From assembly GCF_900111145.1 (NCBI RefSeq), contig NZ_FOIR01000001.1, positions 1,681,501 to 1,745,500 of the forward strand: DNA of 64,000 bases. Reading direction: 5' to 3'. This document shows, piece after piece, positions 9,607 through 17,726 of this stretch. The stretch's first letter is position 1; every line of letters begins with the position of its first letter. The position numbers were made by a program, and so were the translations under genes. Below the pieces are notes generated by a model that saw only the letters and a list, made by a program, of their open reading frames with translations, made no database searches and was not told where the DNA came from. Source of the DNA: Roseivirga pacifica (GTDB lineage: Bacteria > Bacteroidota > Bacteroidia > Cytophagales > Cyclobacteriaceae).

Positions 9607-10314
9607 ATGAAGATTAAATTTAAAGACCTGATCATTTTTGAGAATGATGAATACCTCATCATTAATAAACCGCCAATGATTTCTTCTTTGGAAGACAGGA
9701 ATGACTTTTACAATATTCAAAAGTTGGCGCAAGAACATGAGGCAGGTCTAATGCTATGCCACAGGCTAGATAAAGAGACTTCTGGCTGTTTGTTGTTGGC
9801 AAAAAACGAAGACGCTTATCGAAACGCTTCTATTCAGTTTGAAAAGAGAAGGGTATTAAAAGTATACCATGCAGTGGTAGAGGGTTTGCAAGAGTGGGAA
9901 GCCAAAACAGTAGACCTGCCTTTGCAGGTGCTTTCAAACGGTAAGGTGGTCACTTCTTCAAAAGGGAAGGCTTCAAAAACTACTTTCAATTCTCTAAAGC
10001 TTTACAAGAAGCACACGTTGGTAGAATGCTTGCCAGAGTCGGGAAGAATGCACCAAATTCGTGTGCACCTGGCTTTTCTGAATGCACCTATTGTAAATGA
10101 CGAAACTTATGGGGGAAGCTTTCTGTACTTGTCGCAGGTAAAGCGAAACTTCAACCTGAAAAGAGATACGGAAGAGCAGCCATTGATCAAGCGCTTTGCT
10201 TTGCATGCCAATTCACTGGCCTTCAAAGATTCAGCCGGAAAAGAAATTAAAGTTTCTGCGCCATACCCAAAAGATATGCGGGTTTTGGTAAAACAGTTGG
10301 AGAATAACCGTTAA
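9607..10314 (+). CDS. RluA-family RNA pseudouridine synthase
   Basis: 235 residues. The catalytic motif HRLDKETSG contains the nucleophilic Asp, and the later GRMHQIRVHLAFLNAPIVND block with GGSFLYLS is typical of the RluA/RluC/RluD group. There is no N-terminal S4 domain, so it is a short form. It converts uridines to pseudouridine in rRNA or tRNA; the exact target cannot be read from the sequence. It directly follows the histidine kinase gene and may be its third operon member, though no functional link is expected. Confidence 0.9.
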   Translation: MKIKFKDLIIFENDEYLIINKPPMISSLEDRNDFYNIQKLAQEHEAGLMLCHRLDKETSGCLLLAKNEDAYRNASIQFEKRRVLKVYHAVVEGLQEWEAKTVDLPLQVLSNGKVVTSSKGKASKTTFNSLKLYKKHTLVECLPESGRMHQIRVHLAFLNAPIVNDETYGGSFLYLSQVKRNFNLKRDTEEQPLIKRFALHANSLAFKDSAGKEIKVSAPYPKDMRVLVKQLENNR

Positions 10315-10401
10315 GGGCTTTTTATTTCACATTTAAGACCGTAATTTCGCGGCACCTTTCGAGCCTAAACCATCAGGAACAGAATTATTTACGATACTGT
10401 G

Positions 10402-10432
10402 TTGGATTTGAAAATCCAAACATCTATCTTTG
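10402..10432 (+). promoter_or_regulatory. rplM operon promoter with internal palindrome
   Basis: TTG (10402-10404), 20 bases, TATCTTTG (10425-10432), a good Bacteroidota promoter about 60 bases before rplM. The perfect inverted repeat TTGGATTT-GA-AAATCCAA (10402-10419) covers the -33 box and half the spacer, where a repressor would block RNA polymerase. Confidence 0.6.
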
Positions 10433-10491
10433 TGTCCCTTTTTTAGGGGAAGGTCTGTATAAAGTATTGAAATTCAATTAAATATAATAAA

Positions 10492-10935
10492 GTGGATACA
10501 CTAAGTTATAAGACGAAATCAGCGAACAAGACAACTGTAGAGAAGCAGTGGGTTATCGTTGATGCCGATTCAAAAGTATTAGGAAGATTGGCAAGTGAAG
10601 TAGCTAAGGTTATTAGAGGTAAGAATAAGCCAGGCTTCACTCCACACGTAGATTGTGGTGATAATGTGATTGTTATCAATGCTGATAAGGTAAGACTAAC
10701 AGGTAAGAAGTGGACTGACAGAGTTTACCTTTCTTACACTGGTTACCCTGGAGGGCAAAAAGCAACTACTCCAAGACAGTTGAAAGAGAAGTCTTCAACG
10801 CTATTGGTAGAGAGAGCTGTAAGAGGCATGTTGCCAAAGAACAGACTTGGAAGACAGTTGTTCAACAACCTATATGTTTATGAAGGTACTGAGCATCCAC
10901 ACGATGCACAGCAACCAAAAGCTTTAGAAATTTAA
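10492..10935 (+). CDS. rplM: 50S ribosomal protein L13
   Basis: 147 residues, full length. The start is a GTG at 10492, giving MDTLSYKT, the normal beginning of Bacteroidota L13; no ATG in frame suits better. Family signatures: WVIVDADSKVLGRLASEVAK, GDNVIVINADKVRLTGKKW, and RGMLPKNRLGRQLFNNLYVY. L13 is an early assembly protein of the large subunit. It is the first gene of rplM-rpsI-rpsB-tsf, with rpsI beginning 10 bases after its stop. Confidence 0.97.
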   Translation: MDTLSYKTKSANKTTVEKQWVIVDADSKVLGRLASEVAKVIRGKNKPGFTPHVDCGDNVIVINADKVRLTGKKWTDRVYLSYTGYPGGQKATTPRQLKEKSSTLLVERAVRGMLPKNRLGRQLFNNLYVYEGTEHPHDAQQPKALEI

Positions 10936-10945
10936 GATCGTTTAG

Positions 10946-11332
10946 ATGGACGTTATCAATACAATCGGAAGAAGAAAAACATCTGTTGCTAGGCTATACA
11001 TGACTCCTGGTAAAGGTGATATCAATATCAACGGAAGAGTAATCGCAGATTACTTCCCATCAGATGTTCTTCAAATTATCGTAAAACAACCATTGGTTAA
11101 AGTTAGCCAAGTTGAAAACTTCGACATTAAAGTTAATGTTGACGGTGGCGGGTTGAAAGGTCAGGCTGAAGCAATCAGATTGGCTATTTCAAGAGCACTT
11201 TGCGAAGTAGATGCTGAATTCAGATCTCCTTTGAAAGGCGAAGGCTTCTTGACTCGTGACCCTAGAATGGTTGAGCGTAAGAAATACGGTAAGAGAAAAG
11301 CGAGAAGATCATTCCAGTTCTCGAAACGTTAA
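10946..11332 (+). CDS. rpsI: 30S ribosomal protein S9
   Basis: 128 residues. It begins MDVINTIGRRKTSVARLYM and ends in the characteristic basic tail KYGKRKARRSFQFSKR that reaches toward the P-site tRNA. The middle block GGGLKGQAEAIRLAISRAL is the S9 core. It is co-transcribed with rplM and lies 24 bases before rpsB. Confidence 0.97.
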   Translation: MDVINTIGRRKTSVARLYMTPGKGDININGRVIADYFPSDVLQIIVKQPLVKVSQVENFDIKVNVDGGGLKGQAEAIRLAISRALCEVDAEFRSPLKGEGFLTRDPRMVERKKYGKRKARRSFQFSKR

Positions 11333-11356
11333 TCGAATTTATATTTCAAACTATAT

Positions 11357-12121
11357 ATGTCTCAATTACAATACAAAGACTTACTTGATGCTGGTGTTCA
11401 CTTTGGACACTTAACGAGAAAGTGGGATCCACGTATGGCACCGTACATCTTCATGGAGAAGAACGGTATCCACGTGATCGATCTAAACAAAACAATTAAC
11501 GGTCTCGAAGAAGCGTCAAATGCCGTTAAGAACATTGTTCGTTCAGGTAGAAAAGTAATGTTTGTTGCTACTAAGAAGCAGGCGAGAGCGATCGTTTCTG
11601 AAGAAGCTGCAAGATTAAACATGCCATTCGTAACCGAGCGTTGGTTAGGTGGTATGCTAACAAACTTTGCTACTATCAGAAAATCATTGAAGAAGCTTGC
11701 CGGAATCGATAAAATGATGAAGGAAGATAGCTACAAAGCACTAGCGAAAAGAGAGCGTTTGATGAAAACGCGTGAGAAAGCTAAGCTTGAGAAGCTATTG
11801 GGCGGTATCTCTGATTTGACAAGATTGCCAGCTGCACTTTTCGTGGTAGACGTGAAAAGAGAGCACATTGCAATCGCTGAAGCGAAGAAATTGGGTATTC
11901 CTGTATTTGCTCTTTGCGATACTAACTCTGACCCTACTAGCGTAGACTTCCCAATCCCAGGTAATGATGATGCTTTCAAGTCTGTTGAAATTATCACTAA
12001 AACTTTCGGTAAAGCTATCGAAGAAGGATTGAGCCAGAGAAAGCAAGACAAAGAAGAAAAGGAGAGAGATAAAGCTGAGCAAGAAAAGAAGGCAGCTGAC
12101 GCTCAACCTGAGGAAAAATAA
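11357..12121 (+). CDS. rpsB: 30S ribosomal protein S2
   Basis: 254 residues. Signatures: LLDAGVHFGHLTRKWDPRMAPYIF at the start, VTERWLGGMLTNFATI, and LPAALFVVDVKREHIAIAEA. The last 35 residues are a highly charged Lys/Glu tail (QRKQDKEEKERDKAEQEKK), a common variable extension. It precedes tsf, the classical rpsB-tsf pairing, with a strong hairpin between the two genes. Confidence 0.97.
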   Translation: MSQLQYKDLLDAGVHFGHLTRKWDPRMAPYIFMEKNGIHVIDLNKTINGLEEASNAVKNIVRSGRKVMFVATKKQARAIVSEEAARLNMPFVTERWLGGMLTNFATIRKSLKKLAGIDKMMKEDSYKALAKRERLMKTREKAKLEKLLGGISDLTRLPAALFVVDVKREHIAIAEAKKLGIPVFALCDTNSDPTSVDFPIPGNDDAFKSVEIITKTFGKAIEEGLSQRKQDKEEKERDKAEQEKKAADAQPEEK

Positions 12122-12152
12122 GTTCAAAACATATTTTATATAAGCATAACAT

Positions 12153-12189
12153 AAAATTGAACATTGGATTTATTTCAATGTTCAATTTT
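12153..12189 (+). terminator. strong hairpin between rpsB and tsf (attenuator or terminator)
   Basis: A perfect 14-bp stem, AAAATTGAACATTG (12153-12166) and CAATGTTCAATTTT (12176-12189), loop GATTTATTT. The T tract after it is short, so it may let part of the transcription through and so set the ratio of S2 to EF-Ts. Confidence 0.7.
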
Positions 12190-12226
12190 TGTTTATTCCA
12201 ACGCTTGAAATAAAACGATACATAAA

Positions 12227-13057
12227 ATGGCTATTACAGCAAAAGAAGTTAACAAACTAAGACAAATGACCGGTGCCGGCATGATGGATTGCAAGAAGGC
12301 ATTGGTTGAAGCAGATGGTGATTTTGACAAAGCCATCGAAATTCTTCGTAAAAAAGGTCAGAAACTTTCTGAGAAAAGAGCTGACAGAGAAACTACTGAA
12401 GGAGCTGTATTTGTAAGAACTAGCGAAGATGGCACTAAAGCTATCCTAGTTGCATTTACTTGCGAAACTGACTTCGTAGCGAAGAATGACGACTTCCAAG
12501 CATTAGGTAACGAAATCGCTGATGCTGCTTTGGCAAACGATGCTGCTGACCTTGATGCAGTAAAGGCCCTTAGCCTTGGTGAGTTAACAGTTCAAGATAA
12601 AGTAACTGAGCTTTTGGGTAAAATTGGTGAGAAACTAGAGGTTACTCAGTTCGAGCAATTGACTGGTGATCAAGTTGCTTCTTACATTCACTCAAACGGT
12701 AAACTAGGTGTGTTGGTAGCTTTGGCTAATACTAACGGTGCTGATGTTGCTGATGCTGGTAAGGATGTAGGTATGCAAATTGCTGCTATGAACCCAGTTG
12801 CACTTGATAAAGATGGTGTTGATTCTGCTACTGTTGAGAAGGAAATCGAAATTGGTAAAGACCAAGCACGTCAGGAAGGTAAGCCAGAGGCAATTCTTGA
12901 GAAAATCGCTCAAGGTAAATTGCAGAAGTTCTTCAAAGAGAACACTTTGTTGAGCCAGTCTTTCGTAAAAGAGCCTAAGCAGTCGGTTGCTGAATACCTT
13001 AACTCTGTAGAGAAAGGTTTGACAGTTTCTGCTTTCAAAAGGGTTTCTATCGGGTAA
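12227..13057 (+). CDS. tsf: translation elongation factor Ts
   Basis: 276 residues. EF-Ts recharges EF-Tu by releasing GDP. The N-terminal UBA-like domain reads LRQMTGAGMMDCKKAL followed by VEADGDFDKAIEILRKKG; the core has FTCETDFVAKNDDF, the conserved TDFV contact with EF-Tu. It is the last gene of the ribosomal run and ends at a clear terminator. Confidence 0.97.
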   Translation: MAITAKEVNKLRQMTGAGMMDCKKALVEADGDFDKAIEILRKKGQKLSEKRADRETTEGAVFVRTSEDGTKAILVAFTCETDFVAKNDDFQALGNEIADAALANDAADLDAVKALSLGELTVQDKVTELLGKIGEKLEVTQFEQLTGDQVASYIHSNGKLGVLVALANTNGADVADAGKDVGMQIAAMNPVALDKDGVDSATVEKEIEIGKDQARQEGKPEAILEKIAQGKLQKFFKENTLLSQSFVKEPKQSVAEYLNSVEKGLTVSAFKRVSIG

Positions 13058-13080
13058 TTAACTCGTTTAGTATAAAATCA

Positions 13081-13110
13081 AAAAGCGACTTCTTTCGAAG
13101 TCGCTTTTTT
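13081..13110. terminator. terminator after tsf
   Basis: AAAAGCGACTTC (13081-13092), loop TTTC, GAAGTCGCTTTT (13097-13108), then further T. A perfect 12-bp stem with A and T tracts on both sides, between the convergent tsf and mechanosensitive channel genes, so probably used in both directions. Confidence 0.92.
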
Positions 13111-13118
13111 TATGCTTG

Positions 13119-13955
13119 TTATTTGGTATCCGTACTGTGCTGAATGAGGTGAACATCTCTCTGAGGGAACGGAATGGTTATACCAGCTTTGTCAAGCTGT
13201 TCTTTACATTCTTCTAAAACCTCAAAATACACATCCCAATAGTCACTCGGGTGGCACCAAGGCCTTACAGCTAAATTGATAGAGCTATCGGCCAATTCGG
13301 TAACACCTACAAATGGGGCGGGCTCTGCAAGCGCCTTAGGGTGCGCTGTCATTACACTCATTAGTATTTTGCGGGCATCTTTAATATTCTCATCATAGGC
13401 TATGCCAATGGTTAAGTCCACACGTACATGGTCTTTGGCTGTCAGGTTCTTAATGTTCCCATTAGACATGGTGCCGTTGGGGATAATAATAAGCCTGTTT
13501 TGTGGCGAAAGAATCTTGGTGACAAAGATTTGGATTTCTTCTACCACACCCAAGTGGCCTTCAGCTTCAATTAAGTCACCCACCTTATAAGGTTTGAATA
13601 ACATAATTAATACCCCACCTGCAAAGTTTGCCAAGCTACCTTGTAATGCAAAGCCAATGGCTAAACCAGCAGCACCAATTACGGCAACAAATGAAGTATT
13701 ACCAATGCCAATCATTCCTGCTACACTAACAAAGAGTAGTGCTTTTAAACTCCAGTTGATAAGGTTGGATAGGAATGGGCGGAGCGTTGGGTCAATGTTC
13801 CTTTTTTCGAACCCCTTTTGAAGTACTTTGGTGAAGAATTTAATTAGCCTAAGCCCAATTAGCAGTACGAGGATAGCCAATAGAATATTTGGCCCTCTTT
13901 CAATAACAAGGCCTACCGCCTTGTCTACATAGGTTTCTAGTTGTTCAATTTCCAT
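13119..13955 (-). CDS. small-conductance mechanosensitive channel, MscS family
   Basis: 278 residues, the size of E. coli MscS. Three membrane segments: about 18-38 (NILLAILVLLIGLRLI), 60-85 (WSLKALLFVSVAGMIGIG) and the pore helix rich in Gly/Ala (VIGAAGLAIGFALQGSLANFAGGVLIM) around 92-120. The cytoplasmic vestibule follows, with PYKVGDLIEAEGHLGVVEEIQIF and IIPNGTMSNGNIKNLT. It opens under membrane tension to release solutes in osmotic downshift. It is a single gene, convergent with tsf. Confidence 0.93.
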   Translation of the reverse strand: MEIEQLETYVDKAVGLVIERGPNILLAILVLLIGLRLIKFFTKVLQKGFEKRNIDPTLRPFLSNLINWSLKALLFVSVAGMIGIGNTSFVAVIGAAGLAIGFALQGSLANFAGGVLIMLFKPYKVGDLIEAEGHLGVVEEIQIFVTKILSPQNRLIIIPNGTMSNGNIKNLTAKDHVRVDLTIGIAYDENIKDARKILMSVMTAHPKALAEPAPFVGVTELADSSINLAVRPWCHPSDYWDVYFEVLEECKEQLDKAGITIPFPQRDVHLIQHSTDTK

Positions 13956-14055
13956 ATAAGTTAAGCTTGAAGTGAATGAATGAAATTTTTATCCTTATTG
14001 TAAAATGAAGAATTAATTTCATTTAAACAAGCTTGTGCTTGCGGCTATGGAATGA

Positions 14056-15030
14056 TCAGAATGGGAATACTTGTCCTTGTTCGGCTACATTAAAACCACG
14101 ATCTATTACCTCTTTATAGGCTGCGCTGGTTTTGTCCAGTATAGGGTTGGAGTGATTGGCGTGGATAAAGTAAACTTTCGCCTTGTTTTCGGGGCTTAGT
14201 TTTTCCAACAAATCCATGCTTTCTGTAGTAAATGGATGTGGTATTTTACTCATGTCGCGTCCAGGCAATTCTCCGTCTTTAAAAAAGCTGGCGTCAATTA
14301 GAACGATGTCATTTTCCTTTATTACTTCAGCAATATCAATGTTCCACTTTTCCCATTTATCAATATCAGGAATAAAGATTACCGATTTTTGATTTGCCGA
14401 AATCTGATAGCCTACGGTTTCGCTATATTCATCTCTGTGTGGTACTAAAAAAGGAGTGACAGAAATATTGCCGCCTAGTCGAACAGTAGCAGCTCCTCTC
14501 ATTTCTTTAATGCTGATATTATTGAGTGCTACTAACTGGCTCCATGGGCCATTCTCTTCTAAAAAGACCTTCATTTTAGGCATGGCATAAACTTGCGTGC
14601 TATTGGTGCCCATCACTTCTCTGCCTAAATGCATAAGGCCTGTGTAGTGGCCAATATGGGCATGCGTCAAGAATATTCCATCAAAAGGATAGTTGTTGGT
14701 TTCAGAAACCTGATCCATCAGGTGTAACTGCTCTTTGAAGTCGGGAGTGGCTTCGAACAGGTAGCGCTTATTATGTACCGGATCCACCAAGCCTAGCGAA
14801 ACAGTAAGTGCGCTCTGTCGCTTGCCTTCTTTAATGGCTTGCCACTCTGCCTCGTAGCCAGCCTGTGGGTAGCCAGCATCTTGGGCAATGCCCAGCACCA
14901 TCAGGTATGGCGAATCGCTTGGCACAACAGGTTTTTGGTCTTTTGGGCTACAGCCAAAGACCAAAAACAAAAAAAGAGCTCCTGTTAAGAGCTCGGTTTT
15001 TAAGGTTGAAAATGACGCTATCTTTCGCAT
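14056..15030 (-). CDS. metallo-beta-lactamase-fold lipoprotein, PqqB-like variant
   Basis: 324 residues from the ATG at 15030. I choose this start because the stop of the upstream small gene overlaps it as TAATG, and because MRKIASFSTLKTELLTGALF followed by LFLVFGC is a lipoprotein signal peptide. The mature domain is MBL-like with FDGIFLTHAHIGHYTGL: the HxHxxH site is present, but the Asp normally found before the last His is Gly. Later motifs are FLVPHRDEYSETVGYQI, VLIDASFFKD and VYFIHANHSNPI. The overall pattern is closest to PqqB-like hydrolases, but no other pqq gene is near, and this protein is predicted to be exported. Function unknown. Confidence 0.75.
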   Translation of the reverse strand: MRKIASFSTLKTELLTGALFLFLVFGCSPKDQKPVVPSDSPYLMVLGIAQDAGYPQAGYEAEWQAIKEGKRQSALTVSLGLVDPVHNKRYLFEATPDFKEQLHLMDQVSETNNYPFDGIFLTHAHIGHYTGLMHLGREVMGTNSTQVYAMPKMKVFLEENGPWSQLVALNNISIKEMRGAATVRLGGNISVTPFLVPHRDEYSETVGYQISANQKSVIFIPDIDKWEKWNIDIAEVIKENDIVLIDASFFKDGELPGRDMSKIPHPFTTESMDLLEKLSPENKAKVYFIHANHSNPILDKTSAAYKEVIDRGFNVAEQGQVFPF

Positions 15031-15215
15031 TAGCTTCCGCAGCCTACACAATCAATGCTCGAATCCATTGGCTTTACACCTTTCAACTTCATCGTCAGAT
15101 TGTGGATTTTGTCTTTAATATCCATGTCTTGAAACATGTCTCCAGTCAACTGACCATTCAAAGATTCAATCTCTTTTTCTAATTGTTCTTTTGTTAGTTC
15201 CATGGGGTTTGTCAT
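15030..15215 (-). CDS. small conserved protein with C-terminal CVGCGS tail
   Basis: 61 residues from the ATG at 15215; an ATG at 15203 is an equally possible start (57 residues). The N-terminal two thirds are charged and helical (TKEQLEKEIESLNGQL, then KDKIHNLTMKLKG), and the last six residues are CVGCGS, with no signal peptide. It overlaps the MBL lipoprotein gene by one base (TAATG), so the two are translationally coupled. The CxxC end could bind metal or a cluster, or be modified. I do not recognise a named family. Confidence 0.65.
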   Translation of the reverse strand: MTNPMELTKEQLEKEIESLNGQLTGDMFQDMDIKDKIHNLTMKLKGVKPMDSSIDCVGCGS

Positions 15216-15407
15216 TTGGGTGTTGGGTATATGAATATAAAGCATCTCAACTAATATTCAAATTCAGAGGTTCCATGTACTCTCATTTCTTCTTCGAAAA
15301 AATAGAGTTTTTCTCTGGGTGGGTATTAGAATAACCAATTTGTTTCTCTAGAAACGGTAGCCAATTTTCAGTGCAGAATCCTTTACTTCAAAACTTTTTC
15401 AAAAAAC

Positions 15408-15424
15408 TGTAACTTGAATGTAAC
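15408..15424 (+). promoter_or_regulatory. TGTAAC direct repeat before the ECF sigma operon
   Basis: TGTAAC occurs at 15408-15413 and 15419-15424, 11 bases apart, about one helical turn, and some 50-65 bases before the sigma gene. It could be a -35 element for the operon's own ECF sigma or an activator site. No vegetative TAnnTTTG box is evident here. Confidence 0.35.
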
Positions 15425-15472
15425 CATTCAGAAAAGTGGCGGTTTCACCCTCTGAATTCTCAAAACAAAGCA

Positions 15473-16039
15473 TTGGATTCACTTTCGGACAACACATTAA
15501 TGCTCAAGGTCAGAGACGGCCAACTTGATCAACTTGGACTACTCTTCGAGCGGCATCATAAGCCATTGTATGGCTATTTTTTCCGCCTGACCGCTGATGG
15601 CGCCATTAGCGAAGACCTTGTGCAAAATGTGTTCATGCGGATGATAAAGTACCGGCATACTTACAAAGGAGACGGGAAATTCACCACATGGATGTACCAC
15701 ATGGCGCGCAACTTGTTTTCCGATCATTATAGAAAAGAAAAAAAGCGCGGCTGGAAGGAAGACCCAGAAGTTACCGACAGGTACTTGTCGGATGGAGACA
15801 ATGCCGAGTATAGAAGGATTCAGAATGAGGAGCTGGATACACTGCAAATGGCGCTCGATAGGCTTGCTGCGGATAAGAAGGAAATTCTTGTGCTAAGTAA
15901 GTTGCAAGGTATGCGCTATCAGGACATTGCCGAGGTACTAGAACTATCGGAAAGTGCCGTGAAGGTGCGCATTTTCCGGGCGCTGAAAGAGCTTAAGGCA
16001 GTGTATGAGCAACTCGAAACAGAAGGAATAGGGACTTAA
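15473..16039 (+). CDS. ECF-type RNA polymerase sigma factor
   Basis: 188 residues. The start is a TTG at 15473 (MDSLSDNTLMLKVRDGQLDQ), chosen because the LSDNTLM opening is characteristic of this Bacteroidota group; the first ATG (15500) would cut it off. Region 2 is at about 20-90 (LLFERHHKPLYGYFFRLT, then FTTWMYHMARNLFSDHYRKE) and region 4 at about 120-175 (ILVLSKLQGMRYQDIAEVL, then SESAVKVRIFRALKELK). It heads an operon with two DUF4097 proteins and a membrane protein with HEAT-like repeats that is a likely anti-sigma factor. Confidence 0.92.
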   Translation: MDSLSDNTLMLKVRDGQLDQLGLLFERHHKPLYGYFFRLTADGAISEDLVQNVFMRMIKYRHTYKGDGKFTTWMYHMARNLFSDHYRKEKKRGWKEDPEVTDRYLSDGDNAEYRRIQNEELDTLQMALDRLAADKKEILVLSKLQGMRYQDIAEVLELSESAVKVRIFRALKELKAVYEQLETEGIGT

Positions 16040-16048
16040 ACCATCTGA

Positions 16049-16924
16049 ATGATGAAAAAGATAATATTAACATGCTTGGTGCTCTGCTTTGGTCAGCTGG
16101 TGCTTTTAGGGCAAAAGGATAGCGAAGTGCTTAAAAAGAACTTCGCTGTAAACGACAACTCAAGTGAGTTTTGGTTTTGTGTGTGCAACATTACCGGTGA
16201 TATTCAAGTGGAAGCTTACGATGGAAACACCATTGAGGTGGAAGTAAATAAACAGGTTAGTGCTAGAAGTCAGTCCGATGTGGCTGAAGGTATGAAGGAC
16301 TTAGAATTGGTATCGTTTGATGGCGATGGTTTTGCCAAAGTCTTGGTGGTTTCTAATCAGCAGGAGCTAGAAGAAAAAGACGATCCATTGGCATGCAGCT
16401 GGAATTGGCGCAATAATTCAGGGAGCAGACCCGACTACCGTTATCGGTTAGATTATAAGGTGAAAGTACCCAAAGGCATTAGCGTAAAAGTTTCTACCGT
16501 AAATGATGGAGAGGTTTGGGTTGAAAATGTTGGTGGTGATATTTATGCCTCGAATGTAAATGGTGATGTGACCTTGGAAGGTGTTAGAGGCAATACAAAA
16601 GCCAACACTGTCAACGGAAAATTGGAAGTAGAATACCTGCAAATGCCTAATGAGTTCGCTTCATTTAAAACGGTAAACGGAGATATAGAGCTTTTTGCCC
16701 CAAACAACGCCAGTGGAGTTTTCAACTTTGAAAGCCAGTGGGGAAAGGTTTATAGCGATTTCGAATTTGATGAAAGAGTAGCGCCTAAAATGACCAAGCT
16801 GAAAGATGGCGACATGACGCGCTTTAAGGTAGCCAATTCGAATGGCTATAAAATTGGGCAAGGAGGTCCGGAAATGGCTTTCGAAACCCTAAATGGTAAT
16901 ATCAAAATCAGAAAGAAAAATTAG
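16049..16924 (+). CDS. DUF4097-family beta-strand repeat protein
   Basis: 291 residues, with a signal peptide MMKKIILTCLVLCFGQLVLL ending near LGQ. The mature part is a repeated beta-helix-like array in which NGD or NDG turns recur (ITGDIQVEAYDG, VNGDVTLEGVRG, VNGKLEVEYL, VNGDIELFAP, LNGNIKIRKKN), the hallmark of DUF4097, a putative adhesin. It probably lies in the periplasm or on the outer surface. It starts 9 bases after the sigma gene and ends 2 bases before the HEAT protein, so it is made in the same transcript. Function unknown; a role in envelope stress sensing is plausible but inferred. Confidence 0.82.
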   Translation: MMKKIILTCLVLCFGQLVLLGQKDSEVLKKNFAVNDNSSEFWFCVCNITGDIQVEAYDGNTIEVEVNKQVSARSQSDVAEGMKDLELVSFDGDGFAKVLVVSNQQELEEKDDPLACSWNWRNNSGSRPDYRYRLDYKVKVPKGISVKVSTVNDGEVWVENVGGDIYASNVNGDVTLEGVRGNTKANTVNGKLEVEYLQMPNEFASFKTVNGDIELFAPNNASGVFNFESQWGKVYSDFEFDERVAPKMTKLKDGDMTRFKVANSNGYKIGQGGPEMAFETLNGNIKIRKKN

Positions 16925-16926
16925 TA

Positions 16927-17724
16927 ATGATGGAAGATCAGTATATGTCTTTGATTACCGATTATATCGATGGAAGCCTGACTGCAGCGCGCAAAGCGGA
17001 GTTTGATCGCTACGTAGCCGAAGGACACATTGATATGACAGAGGTGCAGGCGCTACTGGAGCTCGATGCAAAAGTGCAACAGGCTGATCAACCTGAACCT
17101 ACACCACAATTAAAAGAAACGTTTTATCAGGCGTTGGGAGAAGAGGTTGCCTTGCAAAAGCAGCAGGTTAACCAAGCAGGGATTAAAAACCTATGGGCTG
17201 CTTTGTTCGGCTCCATAAAGGGCAGGTTAGCGTTTGGTTTTGCTGTGCTTATTATAGGCGTAGCAGTTGGCAGGTTGTACTCAGGCATGTCGTATGAGCG
17301 TAAAATGGATAACCTTTCCAATCAGATGGCCGATATGAAAGAGATGATGATGATGGCTATGCTCGAAAACAAATCGGTGAGCGATAGACTGAAAGGTGTA
17401 CAAATGAGCAGCCAGTTGGTTAAGTCGAACAGCCAGGTGACGGAAGCGCTTTTCGTTACGCTCAATCATGATGAAAGTACAAACGTGCGTTTGGCTGCAC
17501 TTAATATGTTGGCCGAATATGCAAGCGACCCGAATATTAGAGCGGGGCTAATAAACAGTATTTCGCAGCAGCAATCGCCCATTATGCAGGTGGCTTTGGC
17601 CGAATTAATGGTGGATTTGCAGGAAGAAAAAGCAATACAAGAATTTAAGCCTGTTTTGGAAGGCGATAATACCCCGGAAGAAGTGAAAACAACGCTACGT
17701 GAGAACCTTGATAAAATCATGTAA
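16927..17724 (+). CDS. membrane-anchored HEAT-repeat protein, likely anti-sigma factor
   Basis: 265 residues. The N-terminus (LITDYIDGSLTAARKAEFDR, about 8-28) resembles the zinc-less anti-sigma start of Bacteroidota regulators, with helical segments up to residue 75. One membrane helix lies at about 101-118 (LAFGFAVLIIGVAVGRLY). After a Met-rich stretch (DMKEMMMMAMLE) the C-terminal half has HEAT-type helix pairs (VRLAALNMLAEYASDP; QVALAELMVDLQEEKA). The layout suggests that the cytosolic N-terminus holds the sigma factor and the outside HEAT region senses a partner such as the DUF4097 proteins encoded on either side. This is inference from position and shape. Confidence 0.7.
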   Translation: MMEDQYMSLITDYIDGSLTAARKAEFDRYVAEGHIDMTEVQALLELDAKVQQADQPEPTPQLKETFYQALGEEVALQKQQVNQAGIKNLWAALFGSIKGRLAFGFAVLIIGVAVGRLYSGMSYERKMDNLSNQMADMKEMMMMAMLENKSVSDRLKGVQMSSQLVKSNSQVTEALFVTLNHDESTNVRLAALNMLAEYASDPNIRAGLINSISQQQSPIMQVALAELMVDLQEEKAIQEFKPVLEGDNTPEEVKTTLRENLDKIM

Positions 17725-17726
17725 CG

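Noticed and set aside
14056-15030. PQQ biosynthesis (PqqB) as function of the MBL protein
   Set aside because: It is a predicted lipoprotein, no pqqA, C, D or E is nearby, and the HxHxDH Asp is missing.
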